NCBI GenBank assembly: GCA_038250905.1 | Contig: JBBSBV010000004.1 | Span: 104,044-168,043 of the forward strand | Direction: 5' to 3' | From: JAENVU01 sp038250905 | GTDB lineage: Bacteria; Actinomycetota; Acidimicrobiia; IMCC26256; JAENVU01 | Length of the DNA: 64,000 nucleotides | Part shown: positions 58,243 to 64,000 of the stretch, piece by piece | Position numbering within the stretch: position 1 is the first letter of the stretch | How the letters are laid out: each line of letters begins with the position of its first letter | Position numbers and translations under genes: made by a program | Notes under the pieces: model-generated | Seen by the model: the letters and a program-made list of their open reading frames with translations, nothing else | What the model was told of the DNA's origin: nothing | Databases searched by the model: none

Positions 58243-58292
58243 ACCCGCCGGCTCCGTAATGGAGCGTGAGGGTTCGAATCCCTCTCCGGGCA
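58207..58292 (+). tRNA. tRNA-Leu (anticodon UAA), integration site of the element
   Basis: An 86-nt type II tRNA: acceptor stem GCCCGGA (58207-58213) / TCCGGGC (58285-58291), discriminator A; anticodon stem GGCGG/CCGCC with loop CTTAAAC and anticodon TAA at 58240-58242; long variable arm GGCTCCGTAATGGAGC; T-arm GAGGG-TTCGAAT-CCCTC. CCA is not encoded. The integrase gene starts 86 nt downstream, so the 3' end of this tRNA is the likely attB/attL. Confidence 0.93.
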
Positions 58293-58346
58293 CTCTGACC
58301 AGGGGAAATAGGCTCCCGCCTTTGGTCGAGCCGAATCCGCAAAACG

Positions 58347-58368
58347 CATTTGCTAACCATTTGCTAAC
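58347..58368 (+). repeat. Perfect 11-bp tandem repeat before the integrase
   Basis: CATTTGCTAAC occurs at 58347-58357 and 58358-58368, 10 nt before the integrase ATG. Short direct repeats next to attL are candidates for integrase or Xis arm-type binding sites. The sequence is AT-rich against its surroundings. Confidence 0.65.
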
Positions 58369-58377
58369 GTACTCGCC

Positions 58378-59508
58378 ATGCGTGGGCACGTTCGTAAGCG
58401 TGGCGAGACCTGGTCGTACTGGCTGGACGTGGGTCGCGACCCGGCTACGGGGCGTCGGCGTCAACGCACCAAAGGTGGCTTTCCGACCAAGCGACGCGCG
58501 GAGGAGGCGCTCACGGTCGTGATGAGCTCGCTGGGCGAGGGCACCTACATATCGCGAGATCCCCAGACCGTCAGCGAGTGGATCGACCGGTGGCTCGCCT
58601 CCATGGCGCCCAAGGTCCGACCATCCACGCTGCGCGACTACCGCGTCGGGCTCGCTCGCGTGAAGGAGAGGCTCGGAAACGTCCGGCTCCAAGAGTTGCG
58701 GCCGCTCGACATCGAAGAGATGTACGCCGGCCTGCTCGAGAACGGTCACCGCTTCGGTGGCGCGCTGGCGCCGAAGACCGTCCGCAACTTGCACATCGCA
58801 TTGCGCCGTTCGCTCGCCGACGCGGAACGCTTCGGGTTGGTGTCGCGCAATGTCGCTACGTTGGTGAAGGCGCCGAGCGTCACGAGGCGTGAGTTCACGG
58901 TATGGACGGCGGACGATGTACGGACGTTCCTCGCGTCGGTCAGCGACGATCGCCTCAACGCGTTGTACCGCGTGCTGATCGCGACCGGGATGCGACGCGG
59001 CGAGGCGCTCGGACTCCGTTGGTCGTCGGTTGATCTCGATGGGCGACGGCTCAACGTCGAGCGCGCGTTGACGGTGGTCGACAGCGAGGTCATGTGGTCG
59101 GCGCCAAAGACCGCGCGGTCGCGCCGATCGATCTCGATTGATCCGGACACGGTCGCCGCGCTGCGCGCGCACCGGAAACGCCAACTCGTCGAACGCGTCG
59201 CCGCGGGTGATGCGTGGAACGATGAAGGGTTGGTGTTCTGCAATGAACTCGGTGGGACACTCCATCCGGACCGGTTCACGCGCAGGTTCGTGTCCGCTTC
59301 GAAGCGCGCGGGTCTGCCGACGATTCGTCTGCACGACCTCCGGCACACCTGGGCGACCCTCGCGTTGCAGGCAGGAATCCACCCGAAGATCGTGAGCGAG
59401 CGTCTCGGTCACGCGACAACCGGAATCACGCTCGACATCTACAGCCACGTACAACCGTCGCTCGATGCGGAAGCCGCGGTCGTCGTAGCGGACCTCTTCG
59501 CAGGCTGA
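58378..59508 (+). CDS. Tyrosine-type site-specific integrase
   Basis: A 376-residue phage-type integrase. N-terminal arm-binding domain (MRGHVRKRGETWSYWLDVGR), SAM-like core-binding domain (about 64-168), and C-terminal catalytic domain with Arg206/207 (TGMRRGEALGLRW), Lys244, His319-x-x-Arg322 (HDLRHTWATL), His345 (RLGHAT) and the nucleophile Tyr355 (DIYSHV). Complete, with no frameshift. It is next to tRNA-Leu and should catalyse integration there. Confidence 0.95.
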   Translation: MRGHVRKRGETWSYWLDVGRDPATGRRRQRTKGGFPTKRRAEEALTVVMSSLGEGTYISRDPQTVSEWIDRWLASMAPKVRPSTLRDYRVGLARVKERLGNVRLQELRPLDIEEMYAGLLENGHRFGGALAPKTVRNLHIALRRSLADAERFGLVSRNVATLVKAPSVTRREFTVWTADDVRTFLASVSDDRLNALYRVLIATGMRRGEALGLRWSSVDLDGRRLNVERALTVVDSEVMWSAPKTARSRRSISIDPDTVAALRAHRKRQLVERVAAGDAWNDEGLVFCNELGGTLHPDRFTRRFVSASKRAGLPTIRLHDLRHTWATLALQAGIHPKIVSERLGHATTGITLDIYSHVQPSLDAEAAVVVADLFAG

Positions 59509-59522
59509 CTTCGCTCGCACGA

Positions 59523-59738
59523 CTATTCGACCGCGGCGAGGAGTTCGTCGATGACGCGCTTCGGCACGACGATGCGCCGGCCGAGGCGAACGTGCGGGAT
59601 CTCGTTCCGCGCGACGAGCTCGTACGCGTGCGCTCGGGAGATGCCGAGCAGCCGGGCGGTCTCTTCGACTGACCAGACGCGCCGGGTGTTGTCGGTCGGC
59701 TTTGGAACCGGCCGTTCCGTCATGTCCGGGAGTTCCAT
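59523..59738 (-). CDS. Excisionase-like helix-turn-helix protein
   Basis: A 71-residue protein with the MerR/excisionase-type HTH: VWSVEETARLLGISRAHAYE then VARNEIPHVRLGRRIVVPKR. It probably acts with the integrase in excision or directionality. ATG 59738 with GGAAGA upstream is preferred; an ATG at 59765 would add nine residues. Convergent with int, ending 14 nt away. Confidence 0.88.
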   Translation of the reverse strand: MELPDMTERPVPKPTDNTRRVWSVEETARLLGISRAHAYELVARNEIPHVRLGRRIVVPKRVIDELLAAVE

Positions 59739-59799
59739 CTGAAGTGTTCTTCCGTTTGTGTCCATGCCGTAGCTATGCGCATCTCGCCGCCGAAATGAG

Positions 59800-60180
59800 T
59801 CACGGCGGCGCGGATTTCTTCGCACGGCGCTCAAGCACGTCCCTCCATATCTCCTCGGCATGGACTTTGGCGCCGACCGGGAGGCCCGCCTGCTGGCTTC
59901 CGGCATCGGCACGGGCCCCTCTCCTCGGTTTCTCGTCCGTCGCAAGACGAACGAACTCACGGATCTCTTCCTGAGCCGTACTGTCCCCTGTCCGCGAGTT
60001 CGTCCCCGAGTGCCTTTTACCCGCAGCGGCAATCGGGTGGCGGCTGTACCTGCTCGCGAGATGGATGGTGGATTCCGCAGAATTGCGACCGCCTTCGTTT
60101 GGGAGCGCTGCGCGTGCAAATGCAGAGCACGCGTTGACGCGTTGGTGACAAGTTCTCGACCCCTTCACGCGCGTCTGCAC
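59800..60180 (-). CDS. Hypothetical protein, low confidence
   Basis: An open frame of 126 residues in the element, 61 nt upstream of the excisionase gene and on the same strand. Its C-terminal part (EEIREFVRLATDEKPRRG ... HAEEIWRDVLERRAKKSAPP) looks like a helical protein, while the N-terminal 60 residues are Arg/Ser-rich and less convincing, so the real start may be later. Unknown function. It overlaps no stronger candidate. Confidence 0.35.
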   Translation of the reverse strand: MQTRVKGSRTCHQRVNACSAFARAALPNEGGRNSAESTIHLASRYSRHPIAAAGKRHSGTNSRTGDSTAQEEIREFVRLATDEKPRRGARADAGSQQAGLPVGAKVHAEEIWRDVLERRAKKSAPP

Positions 60181-60243
60181 CGACGGTCTGGATCAGGTGT
60201 CTGCACCGCGCGTCTGCTCGCGCTCTCGATCTACTGTCGGGCG

Positions 60244-60801
60244 ATGGTGCAGACGCCGACGCCGAGTCCGCTCCTTGTCGTCTGTACCGGGCCGCCGGGG
60301 ACGGGCAAGTCGACGATCGCCAACGAGGTCGCGCGCCGGCTTGGTGCGACGGTGCTCGGTTGGGACTGGGCGATGGGCGCGTTGACGTGGTGTGAGCCCG
60401 TGGAGGACGCGCTTGCATCGCTCGACCGGGTGACGCATCGACGCGTCGGATGGTCGCTCTTGTGGAACCTTGCGGAGGAGCAGTTGTGTCTCGGACGCTC
60501 AGTCGTCCTCGATGGCGTTGCGCGGGCCGTTGAGGTCTCCGAGTCCCGGGAGCTGGCTCAGCGGCTCGGAGCCCGTTGTGTGGTCGTCCTGACATCGTGC
60601 GAGAACCGGGAACTTCTCCGTGAACGCGTCCAGGGCCGGGACCGCGCGATTCCGGGTTGGCATGAGCTGACGTGGGAGCACGTCGAGGACTTCCTCGGAC
60701 GGTGGGAGCCGCCCGACGACGCGGACATCGCGATCGACACGAGCACCGATCCCGATGTCGTCGCGATCGCCGATCGCATCGCCGCGCTCGACACGAAATG
60801 A
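60244..60801 (+). CDS. P-loop kinase-like ATP-binding protein
   Basis: A 185-residue protein: Walker A GPPGTGKST at about 16-24, LGWDWAMGALTW, RSVVLDGVARAVEVSESREL (probable Walker B region, Asp) and RLGARCVVVLTSCENRELLR before an Arg-rich lid (ERVQGRDRAIPGWHEL). The layout is that of the AAA_33/zeta-toxin-like or shikimate/adenylate-kinase-like small kinases. A possible phage-defence, toxin or DNA/RNA kinase role is open. ATG 60244 begins directly before the P-loop. Confidence 0.8.
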   Translation: MVQTPTPSPLLVVCTGPPGTGKSTIANEVARRLGATVLGWDWAMGALTWCEPVEDALASLDRVTHRRVGWSLLWNLAEEQLCLGRSVVLDGVARAVEVSESRELAQRLGARCVVVLTSCENRELLRERVQGRDRAIPGWHELTWEHVEDFLGRWEPPDDADIAIDTSTDPDVVAIADRIAALDTK

Positions 60802-60880
60802 CAACCTCCCGCGCCCTGTCGTCGTCGCGAACACACCTCGCGACCGCGAGCGCAGCACGATTGACAGTGCGTCAAAGTCC

Positions 60881-60938
60881 TGTCCGTTTTGACCGTTCAA
60901 GGAGCGACACAGACTTGCCGCTTCCGCTAAGCGGAAGC
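60881..60938 (+). repeat. Hairpin repeat, copy A (inverted relative to copy B)
   Basis: A 58-nt unit starting TGTCCGTTTTGA, with GGAGCGACACAGACTTGCC, and ending in a 9-bp palindrome GCTTCCGCT-A-AGCGGAAGC (60920-60938). Copy B at 61111-61171 is the same unit in reverse orientation; the hairpin differs by paired base changes. Confidence 0.8.
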
Positions 60939-61110
60939 AGCCGAGGCCGCGATGAGGTCGCGATGGACGTCGTGGGGAGCGACGCGAGGTGGGTGCAAGC
61001 GGGTGCACCGTCCGCGATCAACGGGTAGTTGAATTACGCGCGCTCAGCTCCGATTCCGGCAGCGTTGGGTCGAGGAATTGGCGTCGAACGATGGCCCCTG
61101 CGATCGGTCT

Positions 61111-61171
61111 GCCACTTGCGCTTAGCGCAAGTGGCAAGTCTGTGTCGCTCCTGACGGTCTCAAAACGGACA
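61111..61171 (-). repeat. Hairpin repeat, copy B (inverted)
   Basis: Reverse complement of copy A with high identity. Its hairpin arms GCCACTTGCGCT (61111-61122) and AGCGCAAGTGGC (61124-61135) are 12 bp and perfect; relative to copy A a C in one arm and the matching G in the other are both exchanged (CTTCCGCT/AGCGGAAG versus CTTGCGCT/AGCGCAAG). Confidence 0.8.
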
Positions 61172-61627
61172 TCGCTTGGGCGCACGGTGAAGGGTGACTC
61201 GGGACCAGTCGCGGGGCGGTTGCGACAACGACAGGGCCGATCAGGAATGTGTTGAGCACATGATCAAGCGACGCGAACTCTATGAGGCATCGCCCGCCAG
61301 CAGGCTGGCAGCCGCGGTCGCTCCAGCACGGCTGGCCACGGGGGCGGTTCAGCGAACTGGCCGGCAACGCGACCGAGGTCTTCGGCCGGGAAGCGGTATT
61401 GGCCGTCGTCGACGTGGATCGTGATGGTCGGACGGACGGCAGGTCGACCAGGGTCGCAGCGGCGTCGGGTGTGTCCACGATCACCGTCATGTGTGTGCTC
61501 CTCGGTCGAAACGGTGCGCGCTTAGACGGGCGGTGCAGGCGCGCGTGAAGGGTCCGCGGCCAGGGTCGCGTTCGATCTGACGTTCTGGGGCAGACTGCGC
61601 CGGGCCGGACGGAGGGGCAAGCGCAGA
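61172..61627. other. No confident gene; possible decayed leftward reading frame
   Basis: 455 nt between copy B and the helicase gene. On the leftward strand ATG 61490 follows a GAGGAG ribosome site and reads MTVIVDTPDAAATLVDLPSV before the frame loses protein character; a different frame then reads TITIHVDDGQYRFPAEDLGR to a stop at 61264. This could be one gene broken by a frameshift near 61435. Nothing else is supported here. The ribosome site GGAGGGG (61611-61617) belongs to the helicase gene. Confidence 0.3.
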
Positions 61628-64000
61628 ATGGTGACGACACGCACGACGATCGAGAATCCGATTCTCAACTCGCCCTACGACGCGCCCACTCGCTGCTTCC
61701 GGTTCGATGGCGACGGCATCACTGACGAGATCCTCGACCAGCGCCGTGCGAGCGAGTTCTTCGTTGCGGTCCCGGCCCCGAGAAAGAAGAGTGGCAAGCA
61801 ACAACAGGAGATCGATTTCCTCGACGTCTCTACCGAGCGCGTCGAACCGAATCAGCTCATCAACCGGATTCGTAGTCAGGTCGACCGTTGGCGCGATTTC
61901 GGCTATCCGGGGATCACGCCGACGACCCGGGCGCTCCTCCATCACTGGCGAGATCCCGACAGAGAACGGCGTCTGTTCTTCTGTCAGCTCGAAGCCCTCG
62001 AGACTGCGATCTATCTCACCGAGGCCGCGGCGAAGAGCAACGACGTGTGGATCGAGAACGCGGTGCGAGAAGCGAACGACGAAGCGAACCCCGGTTTGTA
62101 TCGCATCGCCCACAAGATGGCCACGGGCACGGGAAAGACCGTGGTGATGGCGATGCTCATCGCGTGGCATACCCTCAACAAGGTTTCGGATCCGAAGGAC
62201 CGCCGGTTTGGCGATGCGTTCCTGGTGGTGTGTCCGGGGATCACGATCCGCGATCGTCTCCGGGTGCTCCTGCCGAGCGACCCGAACAACTACTACCGCG
62301 AGCTCGACCTCGTGCCGGCGGACCGGTTCGCTGATCTCGGCGCGGCGAAGGTGGTGATCACGAATTTCCACGCGTTCAAGCAGCGTGAGCGGCTGAGCGC
62401 GCCGAAGACCACGAAGCAGGTGCTCCTCCCGAAGGGCGACACCGCGGGCGTGTTCACAGAGACACCAGATCAGATGGTGCGGCGCGTGCTGAGAGACCTC
62501 GGCACGAAGCGCCAGATCGTTGTGCTCAACGACGAGGCGCATCATTGCTACCGCCGGAAGCCGGCACCGGACGACGGCGACATGACAACAACAGGGGACG
62601 ATCTCGCCGAACTCAAGGGCGAAGACAAGACCGAGGCCAAGAAGCGCGACGAGGAAGCGCGCATCTGGCTGAGCGGGCTCGAAGCAATCCAACGCAAGGT
62701 CGGCGTTCGCGCGATTCACGATCTCAGCGCTACACCGTTTTTCCTCAAGGGTTCGGGTTGGCCCGAAGGCACGCTCTTCCCGTGGGTGGTGAGCGACTTC
62801 GGGCTCATCGACGCGATCGAAGCCGGACTTGTCAAGATCCCGCGCGTGCCCGTGGATGACGACGCCGCGTCGCCCGATCTCCCGACGTTCCGCAACCTCT
62901 GGTTCCACATTCGCGACGACCTCCCCAAGCGCGGCCGCAAGACCCTCCAAGACGAAGGCGCGATCGAACCAAAGCTTCCTGCCGCGCTCCAAGGCGCGCT
63001 GCACAGCCTCTACGGCAACTACGAGCAGTCGTTCATTCGCTGGCGCGCGCTGAACGAGCTCGGACAGAGTGTGACCTCGACCCCGCCCGTGTTCATCGTG
63101 GTGTGCAACAACACGATGGTCTCGAAGCTGGTGGTCGACTACATCGCGGGGTGGGAGAAACCCCAACCGAACGGTGAGACGATCGTGGTGCCGGGCGCGC
63201 TGCCGCTCTTCTCGAACGAGCGCGGCGGGCAGTGGCGTGACCGCGCGTATTCGATCCTCATCGACTCGACCCAGCTCGAATCCGGTGAAGGAATGAGCGA
63301 CGCGTTCAAAGCCGTCGCCGGTCGTGAGATCCAGGAATTCAAGGCGGAGTACATGGCGCGCTTTCCCGGACGCGACGCCGAGCAACTCACCGACGAGGAC
63401 CTCTTGCGCGAGGTGATGAACACGGTGGGGAAGCCAGGCAAGCTCGGCGAAGCGATCCGCTGCGTCGTGAGTGTGAGCATGCTCACCGAAGGGTGGGACG
63501 CGAACACCGTCACACACATTCTCGGGGTGCGCGCCTTCGGTACGCAGCTGCTGTGCGAGCAGGTGGTCGGCCGTGGTCTGCGGCGGCGCAGCTACGTGGT
63601 CGACGACGACACCGGCCACTTCTTGCCTGAGTACGCCGAGGTGTACGGCATCCCGTTCTCGTTCATCCCCGCCGCTGGCCAGGGCCAGGACCCGCCGAAG
63701 CCGAAAGCCGTCCACCGTGTGCGGGCGCTGCCCGAGCGGATCGATACCGAGATCACGTTCCCGCATGTGATCGGTTACCGGTACGAGATTCCCGACGAAC
63801 GGCTCGACGCCGAGTTCGGTCCCGATTCGCAACTCGTGCTCTCAGCGGAAGACGTGCCCACCCAGACCGAGGTCTCGGGTGTGGTGGGAGAGATCGAGAT
63901 TCACACCCTCGACGACCTACGCCGTGTCCGCCCGCAGCAGATCGCGTTCACGATCGCGAAGGAACTCCTCGACCGCTACTTCCGCACCATCCCCAACGAA
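61628..64000 (+). CDS. SF2 helicase/restriction-endonuclease-like protein (BPTD_3080-like), partial
   Basis: 791 codons from ATG 61628 to the right edge with no stop. After an N-terminal region (1-160), the SF2 motor has Walker A MATGTGKTVV (164-173), VVCPGITIRDRL (motif Ia), DEAH box at 302-305 (LNDEAHHCY), SATPFFL (motif III), and motif VI around residue 645 (EQVVGRGLRRR). Spacing and the C-terminal VHRVRALPERIDTEITF fit large type III-like restriction proteins of the BPTD_3080 family, which end in a nuclease domain not visible here. GGAGGGG upstream sets the start. Expected partner methyltransferase would lie outside the window. Confidence 0.8.
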   Translation, partial: MVTTRTTIENPILNSPYDAPTRCFRFDGDGITDEILDQRRASEFFVAVPAPRKKSGKQQQEIDFLDVSTERVEPNQLINRIRSQVDRWRDFGYPGITPTTRALLHHWRDPDRERRLFFCQLEALETAIYLTEAAAKSNDVWIENAVREANDEANPGLYRIAHKMATGTGKTVVMAMLIAWHTLNKVSDPKDRRFGDAFLVVCPGITIRDRLRVLLPSDPNNYYRELDLVPADRFADLGAAKVVITNFHAFKQRERLSAPKTTKQVLLPKGDTAGVFTETPDQMVRRVLRDLGTKRQIVVLNDEAHHCYRRKPAPDDGDMTTTGDDLAELKGEDKTEAKKRDEEARIWLSGLEAIQRKVGVRAIHDLSATPFFLKGSGWPEGTLFPWVVSDFGLIDAIEAGLVKIPRVPVDDDAASPDLPTFRNLWFHIRDDLPKRGRKTLQDEGAIEPKLPAALQGALHSLYGNYEQSFIRWRALNELGQSVTSTPPVFIVVCNNTMVSKLVVDYIAGWEKPQPNGETIVVPGALPLFSNERGGQWRDRAYSILIDSTQLESGEGMSDAFKAVAGREIQEFKAEYMARFPGRDAEQLTDEDLLREVMNTVGKPGKLGEAIRCVVSVSMLTEGWDANTVTHILGVRAFGTQLLCEQVVGRGLRRRSYVVDDDTGHFLPEYAEVYGIPFSFIPAAGQGQDPPKPKAVHRVRALPERIDTEITFPHVIGYRYEIPDERLDAEFGPDSQLVLSAEDVPTQTEVSGVVGEIEIHTLDDLRRVRPQQIAFTIAKELLDRYFRTIPNE

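Larger units (their letters stand above)
58270..64000. mobile_element. Integrative element inserted at tRNA-Leu, right end beyond window
   Basis: From the T-arm of tRNA-Leu to the right edge the genes are of accessory type: tyrosine integrase, excisionase-like HTH, unknown short genes, a P-loop protein, hairpin repeats and a restriction-type helicase. This order (int next to a tRNA 3' end, then xis) is typical of an integrated plasmid or genomic island. The distal attR is not in the window, so the size is unknown. Confidence 0.8.

Noticed and set aside
58293..58377. Second tRNA or attR copy after tRNA-Leu
   Set aside because: Only the 11-bp direct repeats are present; no second copy of the tRNA 3' end was found within the window.
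60881..61171. Insertion sequence or complete transposon bounded by the inverted repeats
   Set aside because: No transposase frame lies between them and no target-site duplication is visible at the outer ends.

Overview
The window is about 64 kb of very GC-rich chromosomal DNA from an actinobacterium. The evidence is frequent GTG starts, ATGA/GTGA gene overlaps, many apparently leaderless genes (a TANNNT box 6-8 nt before the start codon), both small actinobacterial ribosomal proteins bL37 and bS22, and the gene order metG-tatD-RlpA/DUF348-rsmA-ispE ... glmU-prs-rplY-pth ... mfd ... mazG ... eno-ftsB-DUF501-ppx. The class Acidimicrobiia is a reasonable guess but is inference; no rRNA gene is present to settle it.

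Layout. 1-4.5 kb: an MFS exporter (cut by the left edge) under a MarR regulator with a clear operator, two deacetylases and a secreted Met/His/Cys-rich protein. 4.6-9.3 kb: a leftward cluster of serC, a thioredoxin-fusion protein, a UGSC-family selenoprotein interrupted by an in-frame TGA, a dimeric alpha/beta-barrel protein and an alpha/beta hydrolase. 9.3-13.7 kb: a molybdopterin oxidoreductase with its membrane cytochrome b, a wax-ester synthase/DGAT, a crotonase and a SIMPL lipoprotein. 13.9-22 kb: PH-like protein, an Rrf2-epimerase-membrane protein operon with an operator over its -10 box, bL37, an SDR, an OmpR-type two-component system and a large O-acyltransferase. 22-33.4 kb: housekeeping genes (rsmI, metG, tatD, RlpA-like, rsmA, ispE, bS22, tRNA-Gln, glmU, prs, rplY, pth). 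33.4-36.1 kb: an ADP-heptose trio (gmhB, gmhA, hldE). 36.2-46.6 kb: mfd, a parvulin lipoprotein, mazG, eno, ftsB-like, DUF501 and ppx. 46.7-57.7 kb: metabolic genes (class V aminotransferase, exonuclease/phosphatase, orn, acyl-CoA synthetase, acetyltransferase, crotonase, epimerase, lysophospholipid acyltransferase, MATE exporter).

From the tRNA-Leu(UAA) gene at 58.2 kb to the right edge the content changes to an integrative element: tyrosine integrase, excisionase-like HTH protein, small unknown genes, a P-loop kinase-like protein, an inverted pair of hairpin repeats with compensatory base changes, and the first 791 codons of a large SF2 helicase/restriction protein that runs off the window.

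The most notable items are the UGSC selenoprotein with a perfect stem-loop directly after its UGA codon and its conserved-looking partners; the heptose pathway in a presumed single-membrane lineage; the covarying inverted hairpin repeats; and the gene whose stop codon is the anticodon of the tRNA that serves as the integration site. No CRISPR array, rRNA operon, intact insertion sequence or recognisable riboswitch was found.
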